NCBI RefSeq assembly: GCF_905147365.1
Contig: NC_056409.1
Location: 20,403,001-20,467,000, forward strand
Length of the DNA: 64,000 bases
Origin: Aricia agestis
Taxonomy: Eukaryota > Arthropoda > Insecta > Lepidoptera > Lycaenidae
Reading direction: 5' to 3'
The position numbers were made by a program, and so were the translations under genes. Below are positions 24,723 to 37,298 of this stretch, piece by piece (position 1 is the stretch's first letter; each line of letters starts with the position of its first letter). The notes under the pieces were generated by a model, which saw only the letters and a program-made list of their open reading frames with translations, did not search any database and was not told where the DNA came from.

Positions 24723-25359
24723 TCTATACTAATATTATAAATGCGAAAGTATCTCTGTCTGTCTGTCTGTCTGTCTGTCTCGCTTTCACGCCAAAACTAC
24801 CGAACCGATTGTAATGAAATTTTGTATACAGATAGTCTAAAGCCTGAGAAAGGACATAGGCTACTTTTTTACTGGAAAAAAGGGTTGTAAGGGGGTGAAA
24901 ATACGAAAATTTGTTTAAATTAAGTTAGTTCCAAAAATTCATACTAGATGGCGCCGTGCGTCTTTTACATCGCGCTAACGCTTGCCCAACATCTTTCTAT
25001 AAGAGGTGGTATCATCATATACTTAAGTTTCGGTTTTTTTCGATTGTTATTTCTTTGCGTTATTTAATAAGCCTTATATATTTTACATTATATTACATAG
25101 GGTGACGTAACCTTAAACCTATCAATGATAAATAGTTTATGGGTAAAGTTGTGTAATTGGGGGGCTAAATAAGCTTTAAAATTTGGCATAATATATAAAG
25201 TTTAATTTAAAAAAAATGAAATATTATGTACACACTGCACAGCTGTTTTGATTTAAGGGGTACCAGGGTATTTTTTATAATAGCTTTTGACACCAATTTT
25301 GTTGACATCGCGCGCTATAAACTGAAGTCCACGCGGACGAAGTCGCGGGCAACAGCTAG
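24723..25359 (+). mobile_element. Complete non-autonomous Helitron
   Basis: It starts TCTATACTAATATTATAAAT and ends with a short GC-rich hairpin (gtccacgcggac-gaa-gtcgcg) followed by caacagCTAG before a T. These are the 5' TC and 3' hairpin plus CTRR-T marks of Helitrons. No Rep/helicase is present. Confidence 0.85.
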
Positions 25360-25668
25360 TTATTTATAATTCTACCAATTGTTAAAAAAAAACTCTCTCA
25401 AATTTCTAAATGTTGTATTCAAAAGACTTAATGAATCATAAAACCACATTACTAACCTGAATAAAATAAGCATTACACAAACATAGAATACTAACCCAAA
25501 AACCTAATCCATAAATAATTTAGCTGACATTACCCAATCTAAGTAATTGGTAATGTATTCTATTTGAATAGTATATATTCGTATACATACTAGCGTTCGA
25601 ATTTAGAAACGCAAACGTGGCTAAAACAGGTGAATGGGCACTTTCAGTATTAGATAATTTAGACTAAG
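25360..25668. other. No recognised feature
   Basis: AT-rich intergenic-looking sequence. Confidence 0.4.
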
Positions 25669-25834
25669 GTACTATCAGAGGAACTGATTCCTAAGCAGAT
25701 GGAAGGCCTAAGTAATTTGGTCGCGTTAAGTCGAACCCATCCGATGACCGATCACAGCTAACATTGAATTGACATAAGCCGAGCAAATGACGTTGGTCCG
25801 TCAACTGCCTAGGAATCAATTTCCTCGATGGTAC
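25669..25834. mobile_element. MITE D, uninterrupted copy
   Basis: The ends are inverted around GTAC(T/C)ATC..AGGAA.TGATTCC, and the centre contains gctaacattgaattgacata. A longer, interrupted relative is at 48832-49530. Confidence 0.65.
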
Positions 25835-25927
25835 ATCAGTTACATTGGATTTTGGAATTTGCACTATTTGCTCGCAGTATACTATTATTATCGGGTTATT
25901 TTTTGCAAGTTGCCCATGATATAGATT

Positions 25928-25985
25928 GACAAGACATATCTTATATCTTTAAGCTAAGGCTTAAAGATATAAGATATGTCTTGTC
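25928..25985. repeat. Perfect 27-bp hairpin
   Basis: Both arms are exact complements (gacaagacatatcttatatc is the first 20 bases of the left arm), with a 4-base loop, taag. Confidence 0.95.
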
Positions 25986-26389
25986 ATGTATTATAGACCT
26001 GGATCCGAAAAGGATAAGACATAACTTACTTTCAAATGGATGAAACCATAGGTTCTTGGTAGTGCCTCGTGTACTTAGAATACCTGCGAACTTGTGTAGC
26101 TCTAGGTGTGACACCTGGTCAGGTACCAGGTAACAAAGATGACTAAAAATGAGTCTCACTTTACTTATTTTCAAATGGCTTATATTTATATATAATTTGT
26201 AGATTATTGTTCTGAACTAGTATCATTTAGTGTAAGACACTTTTCAATGACCAAAACTATTATCACACCTTTTAAAAATAACTTTGTTGCTATTTTTTTT
26301 TTCAAAGGCGTTATTTTTATTTTATAAATTAATATGACACCTTAGAAAACAATACGATATTGCAAGAATTTATTTTCTACCAGTTGTTG

Positions 26390-26560
26390 CCCGCGACTTT
26401 GTCCGTGTCAGCATACTGCATAGTATAATAACAAAGATGGATAATTTTCCCCTGTGTTTCCTTACCCAAAGGGTAAAAACGGGACCCGATAACAAAGATA
26501 TTTCAGCCTGTCCGTCTATCTGTCTGTCCATATCCAGACTGTACCTCCCCTTTCTAAAAT
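26390..26560 (-). repeat. Helitron 3'-end-like and 'gggtaaaaacgggaccc' remnants
   Basis: gttgcccgcgactttgtccg resembles the complement of a Helitron 3' hairpin. It is followed by acccaaagggtaaaaacggg and tctgtctgtcc, part of the repeat family seen complete at 61669-62101. Confidence 0.5.
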
Positions 26561-26739
26561 GTAGTGAATATCATTAAAGTATGGATACAATTGATTAATT
26601 TTTGGTCATTTACCTAGTCAAGTGCCTACCTGTTAGACCCAGATCCCAGAGCGATAAGACAACTTACTATCACAATATTGATGAAACCTTAGGTTCTCAG
26701 TACTGGTACCTGACCAGACAACGGAGTCTTTAAAGTTGC

Positions 26740-27073
26740 AAAAGCTTTGTCCACACTGCCTTTTTCTGTTCGTCGAGGGCATGCGTTATAGCGCAGTCAA
26801 CAGCGAACGTGGTCAAAATCAATCCTCGTTGAAAAGAAAAGTATCTATAGCTATGTCCACACTGTGCACTTTCATCTTCAATTTTCGTCATCAACTTTCA
26901 TATTGGCGCATTCAATAATTGAATGCGCCAAGGAACGCAACGCCAATATTGTCATTTTTGAAGTTTTGGATACGGTCAGAGAGCATGCGTCGCGGGCATG
27001 CCTCACGTGCGATGTTGACTGCGCTATAACGCATGCCCTTGATGAACATAAAGCACAGTGTGGACAAAGCTTA
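26740..27073. repeat. Foldback MITE
   Basis: aaagctttgtccacactg and ggcatgcgttatagcgcagt on the left are matched in complement at 27010-27073. A central small palindrome (ttggcgcattcaa/ttgaatgcgccaa, near 26905-26932) lies inside. It is non-coding. Confidence 0.8.
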
Positions 27074-28587
27074 TTCAAAACTTTCGCTTTGTTATTAAAA
27101 ATGACATTGAACGCGCCAAAACGATAGTTGAATGAAAAGTCCACACTATGCGCTTTCGTCTTCAATTTTCGTCATCTACTTTCATCTACTTTCAACACTG
27201 ACTAAAGAATTTTGCTTTAATTTTAATAACATAATATTATCGATTGGTAAATATGCGGAATGCCCATGTAAAAGTCCTAGAAAGGCTAAACATTTTAAGT
27301 TATTTATTTTTTAAATTCCTTCTATTTAAGCAGTACCTCTATCGTTTTAAATGACAGGTGGATATAAATTAAAACTGAAAAACTCCAGTAACGATATGGA
27401 AGTCGGTTCTGGCAGGAATCGGAAAATACTAAAAGTTTTAAAATATATAAAGTGTACGCTCCAATTGTGTTTAATGGTAACTTTAAATGCATGCTTTGTA
27501 TCGAATATTTTAATATTTTGCAAAAAAAATTAAATTGTGAAATAGAAAAGTTTAACAGACTAATGAGTACTACAATAATTCAATTTGACTTTATTAAGTA
27601 CAAATTCTATAATGCAGCATGTAATCACAGCGCGCAGTATCATTTTTTTTGGTATATAAAAGGTAATTTATAACAATTGCTTCTTAGCAAAATTATTTCG
27701 TGGAACCCCGAGAACTCCACAGAAACCCTAGGATTCGCGCGATAAGCGGAACCCGCTTAGGGAACCCCAATCCAAGTTACACGAGTTTTTGCCCAAGTAT
27801 CTGAAAGCAATAAAAACGCTCTCATCGCCAAATGATCGAGTTATGCTTTTAACACTAATGTATTCAATAAATATAAAAATACGTTAAATTTAAGTCTCAA
27901 GATCGCCCTCGGAAAGCCGGGAGAGGAAAATAGTGGGTAATAAAAACGTAGTGCCATGAATACAAATGGCTTTAGACTACATCCAAAACTTACAAAGTAT
28001 GCCATAAAAAGACTTATTCATGAGTTCCTTCCAGCTCCCCTAGCCTGCGGATTTGTTAGCGCCTCGCGAAATATAATAATCATGAGTTTCATGACAAACA
28101 AATAAGTAGAAAATAACAAGAGACCGCATATCATGAAGTCAAACTATTTTTTTTTTTTTTAAATTGTATTAAGTATTTACAATACTTTTGGATCATCAAG
28201 TCTCCAATGACTACCGGTTCAGGAATTGCTCGGCGAGAAAAACCGCCGCGCGGAGAAATTTAGATGTTACCAGTAAGTAGGGGCAGGAACGCCATAAACA
28301 CTTATCTAATAGAGTGTTGGCAAAACGCCACGTGGGGTGGCGTGTTTTAATTATGCCGTGTGATGTGTGATGTGTCTGAGTGGGGAACAGTGGGGAAAAG
28401 TGGGATAAAATGGAAAGTCTCGCTCGGCGCTTCACTCGAGTGCTATAGGAATACTAAATGTGGGATCTTCCGTTGCAGGGCTTCTGCCGTACGTCTAAAA
28501 TCGACCGTATTTAAATTGCCTGGACACTGGTCCTGGACATTGGTTAACACGTTGATTGCCAAGCCAAAAATAGTAAACTTTACTAGC
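27074..28587. other. No supported gene
   Basis: AT-rich sequence with frames of up to about 90 codons that carry no recognisable domain. A T-rich run at about 28148-28160 may be the poly(A) of a minus-strand retroposon remnant. Confidence 0.35.
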
Positions 28588-28735
28588 ACTAGATGTTCCG
28601 CGCGGCTTCGCCCGCGTAATTTAGGAATTTCATAGAAACCTCACAATTTTCCGCAAAAAAATTGCTGTCCCTTCATGTGGTCTATTATTCATGTGTGCCA
28701 AATAACACAAAAATTGCTCCAGTAGCGCTATTAAC
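28588..28735 (-). mobile_element. Helitron 3' end fragment
   Basis: actagatgttccgcgcggct and tcgcccgcg form the complement of a Helitron 3' hairpin with CTAGT. The 5' half is absent. Confidence 0.7.
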
Positions 28736-28962
28736 CCATCAAGCTCCAAGCCGAACCCGGGTGCCGCATAACAATTGAATATCTATGGTGTCTGGGATTC
28801 CGACGATTGAGGTATTAAACGAACACCTGGAAATTGGAACTCTCAATAGAGCTGGAGGCATTTTCCCCAAGAGGTTTCCCCATGTTGACTCGGTGATAAC
28901 TTCTGAAAGAATTATTTTTAGAATTATTAATGTTTTCGAAAAAATTTTTACAACTCCATTTA

Positions 28963-29152
28963 GGGTTAAATCAGACAACAACGTGACGCGTAGATGCATT
29001 TCTTAATTTGTAATGAATTGACAGATCTCAATTGCGTGAGAGGTCTTGCAAATCTGTCAAATCCATATAAATTTAGAAATGCATGTGAATCAAGAAGTTT
29101 ACTTGATGTGAATGCAATGTGACGCATATCACGTTGCGGTCTGAATTGACCC
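28963..29152. mobile_element. Harbinger-like MITE E, copy 1
   Basis: Inverted ends around GGGTTAAATCAGACAACAAC and the complement of GGGTCAATTCAGACCGCAAC, bounded by TTA on both sides. The interior shares gacagat..caattgcgtgagag words with copy 2 at 37136-37298. Confidence 0.8.
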
Positions 29153-29417
29153 TTACTAACACGTGTGATTTTCGCCTAAGTACCGAGATGAGGTGTGCAG
29201 CCAGATGTTGTCGATTTCTTAAACTTTTTTCCTACTACCAATTAAAGCACAGGCTTATTATAAAAGCTGTAGTACTAGCAACTTTTTAATGTCTTTCTCA
29301 AGGTGTAATTACACAGAAGCTACAATTTGTGTGCTCTGTTATTATTTTTTATGACATTCTATATTTGCATATATGTGCTGCTGGCCTCAGGTACAGAATA
29401 GTAATTTATGGTAATTC

Positions 29418-30040
29418 AACGCCTTTGTGGTCCAGTGGTTTCGAGCTTGGCTCTTGATCCAGAGGTCGTGAGTTCGAATCCCGCGCTAGAAATTTGTTTC
29501 CAAAGTTCGTCTAAAACAAAACGGATGATCCATGCGTCGGATGGACCCGAAACATCGGTCTTGACCTTTTGCCAGTCGTGTCGGTCAGCCATCCTACAGG
29601 GTTACGAGGGTACAAAGAGAGAGTACTTTTGTGTAAGGCACACACACAATGGGCATTTTTTTTTAATTAAATAAGGGGGCAAACGAGCAAACGGATCACC
29701 TGATGGTAAGCAACTACCGCCGCCCATGGACACTCGCAACATCAGAAGAGCTGCAGGTGCGGTTCCGGCCTTTTAAGAGGGAATCGCTCTTTTCTTGAAG
29801 ATTTGCAGGTCGTATAGTTCCGGAAATACTGCTGGTGACAGTTCGTTCCAGAGTTTTACAGTGCGCGGCAGAAAGTTACGCGAAAAACGCACTGTGGAAG
29901 ACTGCCACTCATCAAGGTGATGAGGATGGTACGTTTTTCGCGTGGGACGATGGCATTACAAAATCATTACTGCGTAGCTGGTCTGGTATCAATGAAACTG
30001 GCCACCGTCACCGAAATAGGCATTATTATATTGTGTATGG
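29418..30040 (+). mobile_element. tRNA-derived SINE split by a LINE insertion
   Basis: The head gcctttgtggtccagtggtt, with B box gttcgaatccc, and the body run from about 29418 to 29657. The SINE 3' part (tgcgtagctggtctggtatc and ccaccgtcaccgaaat) resumes at 29958. The interrupting sequence is flanked by ggcatt on both sides. Confidence 0.85.
29658..29951 (-). pseudogene. 3' end of a Jockey/CR1-type LINE inserted in the SINE
   Basis: The minus strand encodes the end of a LINE reverse transcriptase: HPHHLDEW, RFSRNFLPRTVKLWNELSPA and the final FKKRAIPS before a stop at 29773-29775. The 3' untranslated tail follows (tgcagctcttctgatgttgc, gtttgctcgtttgccccctt) with poly(A), seen as poly(T) at 29656-29664. 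The direct repeat ggcatt at 29652-29657 and 29952-29957 is the target duplication. This copy links the widespread tail in retroposon C to a coding LINE. The clade (Jockey or CR1) is inferred from the WNELP-like motif. Confidence 0.8.
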
Positions 30041-30465
30041 TGAGGCATATAGGTACAGGATGCAATTAAACCTACCTGCCAAATTTTTCCAGGGCTTATG
30101 TATCATTAGGAGAGTCCAGAAAATATCAAAATTTGGCCGAAAGGTTTAATTGCACCTTGTAAGTATAATTTTTTATGTCGTGTTTTTAATAAAATTGTTC
30201 GTTTAATAAAATCGTCTTTCCAAAACCATGTTCGGTGAGATTTTTACTAATTTAAGGTATGGAATGTCTGATGTGTTTTTTTGGAATTCTTACTGCAAGT
30301 TTGTTCGACCGGCCCTCCTCTGAAACTGGTTTTGCGCCGATGCTAGTGGACTGATATTCCAGCCTTTTCTGCCAACCTGTATATATAGGTAATACAGCTA
30401 ATACTTAAGGTCACTATGTACGAGAAGTCTGACCGATTCAGTCTAAAAATGCGAAAGTGTATCTA

Positions 30466-30824
30466 ATAATAACTCCCAGAACGGTTTCGGTGACGGTGGC
30501 CGGTTTCATTGAAACCAGGTCAATTACGCAGGAGAAATTTTATAGTGCCCAAGTGTGTGCGCGGTACACAAGAGCACTCTCTATTACTTTACTCTCATAA
30601 CCCAGTGGGACGGAAGACCGACACGACTGGCGAGAGATCAGGCGCAGGACCGACTTTTTACATGTCCATCCGACGCATGGATCATCTTACTTGTCAGACA
30701 ATCAGGTGATCAACCTGCATTGTCCTAACCAAACTTGGAAGTAACATGTTTCCAACGCGGGAATCGAACCCACGACCTCCGAGTCAAGAGCCACGCTCTT
30801 AACCACTGGACCACGGAGGCGTTA
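30466..30824 (-). mobile_element. tRNA-derived SINE, full length
   Basis: Complement of the copy at 22200, with the head at its right end (ccacggaggcgtt) and B box complement ggaatcgaacc at about 30762. It interrupts what looks like a Helitron start (aatgcgaaagtgtatct on the left, gtgtctgtctgtc on the right). Confidence 0.85.
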
Positions 30825-31138
30825 AAGGGTGTCTGTCTGTCAAATGTGATGAGGATTAAATATAAAGTGCGATAAGGGATTCCCGCATATCCTCAATCCT
30901 CATAGATATGCGTGAGCATTTTTTATAAGGTTCAAGCATTTATGCCTATTTTCTCAATTACGAGTATAAAAAAAAAACATGGTCCTTCTACGAGCCAGCG
31001 ACCTATAAGATTCATAATGCATAGTCCTTACGACAGGCCCGAAGGACCATGTTGTAAATTCCGCTTGTTGTACTATTACAACAAGCGTCTATACTATTAC
31101 AACTATTCCGCGTTTTGTACTATTACAACTATTACAAC

Positions 31139-31190
31139 AATTATTTCTTTTTTTCCATTCACCTATGTGAATGGAAAAAAAGAAATAATT
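31139..31190. repeat. Perfect 24-bp hairpin
   Basis: Arms aattatttctttttttccat (first 20 bases) and the exact complement, with loop ctat. Confidence 0.95.
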
Positions 31191-31363
31191 ATGTAGACTA
31201 GAACATTACATATTCATTTAATTTCTGTGAGAGAATTACAAACAAAAAAAAACTTAATGTAGACAATCAACTTTTAATAATATTTAGAACCAGTCCAACC
31301 TTCAGTAAAAAGGTTCTCAACATAACATAGACAGTCTTGTATGAAGATAACCTACTGCACCTA

Positions 31364-32265
31364 TCCTACTAATATTATAAAGGCGAAAGTTTGTTTGGAT
31401 GTATGGATGTATAGATGTATGGATGTGTGGATGTGTGGATGTATGGATGTTTGTTACTCTTTCACGCAAAAACTACTGAACGGATTTTAATGAAACTTTA
31501 CAATAATATAGCTTATACATCAGAATAACACATAGGCTACAATTTTAACCGACTTTCAAAATGGGGGAGGTGTTATGTTCGTTTTCTTATGTTCAACGAT
31601 TACTCCGCCGTTTGTTAACCGATTTTCAAAATTTTTCTTTTGGTATGTAGGGTATCATCCCAATTTGGTATTATATTCACAAAAGTGGTGATCTTATGAA
31701 TTATCCATAAGTAATCGAGGGAACTCCTCAAAATTACAACAAGATAAAGTATTGGCTGGGTGAGAGGAAAATAGTTACTTGAAACTTTTTATTGATAATA
31801 TTAAATTTAATACTTCTAAATCATTGTTTTTAACGTGTTTCGCCAATATTATATATATTATCATTTTATTTAAGTAGGTACAGTTTATGTAAGTATACAA
31901 ATTATTTGAGCATATCTATTTTATCTAATTATTATGCATTTACTTATAAAGATTGTTATATATACTATTTTATTCTACTTAATTAGTTTGCACGCCAGTG
32001 TGCATCTGTCGAGCGAACGACAACAAGGCTCCACAGAACACCAGGGATCGCGGTGTAGGTACTATACCGCGATCATCACCTGAGTGGGGTCCTTTTCGGC
32101 AGCATTCGCATTACACTACATTGTGTTTTGTACCCAGATAGATATTAAGAATGTGTATTAAAATGTCCGTCTGATTGTTTTTTTTCTTTGTTTTTTGTTT
32201 TGCTATGTTCTGTTTTGTAATGTGTTTACATGTTGAATAAATGTTTATCCGCGCGGGACATCTAG
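31364..32265 (+). mobile_element. Complete non-autonomous Helitron (902 bp)
   Basis: It starts TCCTACTAATATTATAAAGG after an A, has a (ggatgtat)n-like repeat in place of (TCTG)n, and ends cgcgcgggacatCTAG before T. The A/T flanks fit Helitron integration between A and T. The internal text nnaaccgattttcaaaattt is shared with about 56515-56690. No Rep/helicase frame is present. Confidence 0.85.
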
Positions 32266-33117
32266 TACGTAAATAATATTGTGGTTAGTAAGAACTAAGA
32301 ACTTAGAACGTAAACACTCATCACGTTATCTGATTCTTTACACGACACGGCCTGAATGTTCGCACCGTGCACGTGTGTCAGGTACTGCTATCTCATTATC
32401 AATATCGCGTATTGACTAACCTTGAGTTACTCTTAAGGTGGATTTCCAATTCAATTTTCGCCACTACAAAGCACTATATATTATATAATAAATACGGAAT
32501 ACGCTACTCTAGCCACGCGTTGATCGGAACGGCACCTTTAGCACAGAATAGTACAAGTACCTTTAGGTAGGATTGATTTGCTCTAGAAACCGAAATTCCT
32601 TTGACATGCTTTAAAATAAGTGCTTTGGTTTGTCATGGTGGTGTCGCCAATCGCCATGTTTAAGATTTTCTGAGTCATCAAAACTGTTTTTTTAAAACCG
32701 GGATTTTAAAATCGGGTTCAAACTTCAAAGGAACAGTTGTAGGAAATTTTCCGGCTGTGGTTTTGGTTTGTGCGTTCGTTTATAAATCAGCTTAGCATTT
32801 TATAGATATATATATATATATAAAGACTAACATACGTGATACGATAATATATTTCCGTTCTGGTTATTTAAATAACATTCTTAAATCATAATCAATAGTA
32901 GGTACAATAAGGTCTGTGACATCAAGCGCGCCGCAATAATTCGATACTGCAGGGCGCTGAACGCTTGTACATAAAATTCGACGAATCGCCTTTTTAGGAG
33001 CATACACGAGGCTGGAACTTGGAAGATCACAAGGAGAAACATAATTTCACTTCGGCAAAAGTATGAATGAATAATAATTGTTGTCAGGCAAATTATTTTA
33101 TATTTTGAACTTTACGA
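32266..33117. other. No supported gene
   Basis: Unassigned AT-rich sequence; a short (TA)n lies at 32808-32822. Confidence 0.4.
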
Positions 33118-33309
33118 CGCAGCGCAGACGACAGACTATCCGTGACGCACTTTTTAGTCCGTGGAAATAGTGCGTATGCAATTATATTATGCAGTAACGC
33201 ACACGTCCGCGCTGCGCGTCGTGTGCGTTGCTGCATATAATCGCATACGTTAGTACATATTTCCACGGACTAAAACGTGCGTCACGGATAGTCTGTCGTC
33301 TGCGATGCG
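33118..33309. repeat. Foldback MITE
   Basis: cagacgacagactatccgtg and gtccgtggaaat on the left are matched in complement on the right up to about 33309. CpG-rich centre; non-coding. Confidence 0.85.
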
Positions 33310-33660
33310 CCTAAAAGTGAAGACTGTAGACAAATTACAGTTTTAACTTTTAACCTCTAGATCTAGAACATTGTAATTTGTATTATTTTCTTAAGGTTAA
33401 AACTACTGAGTTCAGATGAGAGTTGGGACCATAGACTTAAACAAAATGGTTTACACGTTTACACTAATGGGAAACGAGACACGATTTGACGATGCATAAA
33501 AGCAATGCATATTATGTATTTATACATTATAATTAAAAGTTAAAACGTTGAATAGCGTGAGTTCAACTTTGACGCCTCGAAGGACCAGATGACTGATGAA
33601 CGGCTTCCTAGGCACTTCACACTTGTCGACGCCGGACGGCAGCTGCAGTTGTATTTGCGC

Positions 33661-34035
33661 CAGCGTTGCCAGACGTCCAGATTTTGGCGGGACATCCCGA
33701 TTTTTTCATCAAAATTAAATGTCCCGCGCGGGACAGGCTCAGTCCCGCTTTTTAGGAAAAGCCCGAACGTACGTGCAGCGTGCTGAGAAAGAAAGGTACG
33801 TAATGAAGATAAGAGTGTGGGAGGTAGAGAGGTGGTGTTGTCTTTGGCTACTTTAGCTATCTATTGTCACGTAAACGTTATTTTACGCAAATAAAAAGAT
33901 AAAAAATTCAAAAAACTTTTGATTTTGTACCATTTTTTACTTTGTCCCGCTTTTGATTGAAGAATGGAAGAATCCCGCTTTTTCCCTTAAAAAGTTCCAA
34001 AGTCCCGACTTGGCACAAAAAATCTGGCAACGCTG
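33661..34035. mobile_element. hAT-like non-autonomous element
   Basis: Inverted termini CAGCGTTGCCAGA, with a nearly matching 8-bp target duplication: ATTTGCGC (33653-33660) and ATGTGCGC (34036-34043). Eight-base duplications and CAG ends are typical of hAT. The interior has repeated 'gtcccgc' words and no transposase. Confidence 0.8.
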
Positions 34036-34169
34036 ATGTGCGCCGTTGTATGTCCTCTGTAAGAAGCCTTACGACGCTAGCAATATATTTCTGACTTTTG
34101 TATCGCCAATTCACGCATCGCAAGAAATATCCGAATGTAAAGCTTAGTTTATTAATTTGTCAAAATATA

Positions 34170-34421
34170 CAGTGTGTAACAAAAATAAGTGATAATACTT
34201 TAAGGTGTGTACGTGTTCCTTGTAGAGAGTTCACTGTGAAAGTAACAGCGCTGAAAGACGAAAATTTTTTTTCACTTTTGTATGAGCAAGGGCCCGAGCG
34301 TCACGAGTTTCCCCATACGAAACTGAAAAAAAAATTTGATCTTTCAGCGCTGCTACTTTCACAGTGAACCCTCTACAAGGAACACGTACACACCCTAAAG
34401 TATTATTTTTGTTACACCCTG
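34170..34421. mobile_element. Mariner-type MITE F, copy 1
   Basis: The termini CAGTGTGTAACAAAAATAA and the complement of CAGGGTGTAACAAAAATAA are bounded by TA. The arms share ctttcagcgctgctactttc-type words. Copy 2 lies at 63625-63881. Confidence 0.88.
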
Positions 34422-36185
34422 TATAATACATACCATATATTTTATTAATAAACATCAATTAACACGTTTACCTACAACAAAATCACAATACCTATATTAA
34501 TATTGTCAGAATAGCTTTGGAAGAGTGCAACGAAGGAAGAGTGAAGAAGTATCTTAAACCGGATCTTTAGCTCATAAAACCGGGTGTAGCGCCGGTACAC
34601 CCGGTTCTAAGCCACGATAATATATCACACAGATCCACTAAGTGCGCCGCAATTAAACTAACTAAAAATTACGACCGGGTTCCCAGTGAACTATGATGTG
34701 CTTTGTAGCTGGAAAGTTAGAACTAATTTCTGTTGAATTTTAACAAGAAAATGTGTTGTTATATTAAGAAAATAATGCACCTGTTTATAGTATTAAATTA
34801 TCACGAATTTTGCACTGCGCCGTAGAATGGTGATAACTTCCTATCCCACGCTGCGCCGGCGGTCTATTTTATGGCCAAAGTTTTTTTTTTACTTATCAAA
34901 AAATGTGCTCGACGCCGTCAAAGAAGTTTTTACATTAAAAAAGTAAGATACTTTTAAACTTTTTTCATCAATCCATTTCCACCATTGAGTCCAATGTGGG
35001 CTGTCACTATACTCGTACAATAATACAATTCGTTAAAAATCAATAACTATCAATCATTGCATCAGTCAGTCGTTTAATAATACAATATTATATTAGGCCC
35101 GTAATGAAATTGATTAGCGTTAAACAGTCACGCAGATTAAGCGCCTCCAAATTGCCAAACCAATATTATAACGTTACTAATTGATTAATTAAATGAATCA
35201 GGCTTAACTAAAGACGGATTGGTGTCGAGTTTAATAATTTAATTATAATAGTTCGACAACAATATCAAGACGGGTACATAACACCTTCAGTTTTTTATAA
35301 TTTTTTTATGCTCCATTTTTACAAGTAGGTGCCAGTACTTAACTTATTATGGGCACCAACTGGCAGTGCCGGATTTACATTTTTATGAGTGTAGGCCGCG
35401 GCCTGCCTGCCCCTAGGCTGCGGCCTAAACGACCAATTTAGAAATCCAGCTGCCCTAGACAAAGTATCTTTCGTTAAAAACGATCCCACCAAAACATCAA
35501 ATGTAAAAAGGAGCCAAGCGAAATATTGCATAGCCATGCAATATATATATCGTAAAAAGTTTTCAGATCACATTCAAGCCAAGCCTTCAACTTATTTTGT
35601 TATTTAAATCAACATTCAGTGAATTTATCAATAGTTTTCTTTATTTTATAATTATTATAGTGGCTCGGCAATGAGCACAAGAAAAACAAAATATATAAAA
35701 CTTCATATTTGGGGTAGTTCATACTTACACAAACGGCAAGCGTAAAGTGTTTTTTAGTATGTAACGACGCATGTGGACGATTGTACCTAATAAATCAAAT
35801 AAGTCGCTGATTATTATGCCACTATAATAATCTCTTCTTCCTTATAATCACTTCCTCAACAACCCTAATAAAGACATACCTTGTTGCCAAATTTCAAGGT
35901 TCTAAGTCTGCTAGAAGTACCTTAGAATTTTGATGATATGTCAGTCAGTGAGTGACAAAATGTAGTAACTTTGATCATCCGTAACTATTAAACTATTTAT
36001 CGAAATGTTATGTAATTTGGAGGTTAAGCTAGTTTTAATACTTGCTCCTAGTCACCGAAATTCTAAATCCGTAGCTTTGTTAACATCGAAGATAAAGGGG
36101 GTGTGAAAAAGCCGCGAACCGCTTCGAGAAAAGTATGCTACGGCCGTGCCTTTGCTAAAAAGCTTGGCTGCCGTGCTCCCAGATG
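34422..36185. other. No supported gene
   Basis: It holds a small palindrome (aaccgggtgta/tacacccggtt, about 34577-34604). It also holds a hAT-like remnant starting ggcagtgccggatttac at about 35365, whose right end I could not fix. Confidence 0.4.
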
Positions 36186-36300
36186 ACAAAATTCGTTATC
36201 AAAATGTATGCGGTTTGACATAAGTCATCGCTAAATGACATTTCGCTTGCGAAGCCTAATGTCAAATCCCATACATTTTGATAACGAATTTCGTCATTGT
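36186..36300. repeat. Inverted repeat (MITE-like)
   Basis: tgacaaaattcgttatcaaa on the left is matched by the complement of ttttgataacgaatttcgtc on the right, with a spacer carrying gacataagtc/gcctaatgtc words. Confidence 0.65.
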
Positions 36301-37135
36301 TTTTAACGAAAGGGACTTTGGCTACGGCCTCTTGGCTGCCAACCGGTAGTTACTACTAGTAAGCGAGCTGAAGACGATTCGATGCACCATCAATCATCAA
36401 TACTGAATTTGATGAATTTTGGAATGGAGATACTCACTTTGATTCCCGTGAAAGGATAGATAATATGTACGGTTCCCATGCGATGCATGTCCCCTTGCAT
36501 TGCTGGCGACGCACTAGTTCGCCACGTCACAAGCATATGTTCAAGAACAAAGTTGCAAACATTATAAATTTATTAAATTATAATATAGTACAACAATTTT
36601 ATTATGTGTAAAGTGCAGTTGTATAATATGTACTAATAATTAATATGTATTCTGTGGTGTACTATGTACAGTCTCGACAAATCGGTGTACCGACCGTATT
36701 GCTATAGCCACAAGGTCGTTAATACCGTGCGACGCGAATTACTCATCTCGATATTTATACAATCAAATGCGACAGGCGCACGGCGCAGCGTTCACTTGTT
36801 CAGTATTCAGTATTCACCAAGGTCTGCAAGTACCACAACATTATCATTTGTAGTATGTAGTGTACTATCACTTACCAGTGAGGTTGATTCATTCGCAGTT
36901 TGCGAACCTACGTGTCGTGTTATGTCAGACCCTGCCGACCGATCACGAAATCACGACTTGATTCTTGAATTGACATAATATTATTATGTATTAACCAGAC
37001 CGAATGATAATAATATAGGACCTACATCTACCTTAGATCAATTTTTACTCGATGGTACGTTATAAACATTATGATAGTAAATACTTGTACTATTATCTAT
37101 TCTGTGATGTAGCCGATGTAGGCTGTAAGTTGTAA
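36301..37135. other. No supported gene
   Basis: A 104-codon frame at 36664-36978 shows no domain. The sequence near 36780-36810 contains cttgttcagtattcagta, with initiator-like TCAGT, but nothing downstream supports a gene. Confidence 0.3.
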
Positions 37136-37298
37136 GGGTTGATTCAGACCGCAACACGACGCGTAGAATATGCAGATTTGATTTGACTGGATTTGACAGA
37201 TTCGCAAGACGTCTCACGCAATTGAAATCTGTCAAATCCATACAAAATGCCGCGCCGCGCCTCGCCTCGCCTAGTCACATTGCGGTCTGAATCGACCC
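37136..37298. mobile_element. Harbinger-like MITE E, copy 2
   Basis: Termini GGGTTGATTCAGACCGCAAC and the complement of GGGTCGATTCAGACCGCAAT, with TAA on both sides (37133-37135 and 37299-37301). Confidence 0.85.

Noticed and set aside
36664..36978. 104-codon frame
   Set aside because: No recognisable domain or exon signals; low-complexity Ser/Thr content.
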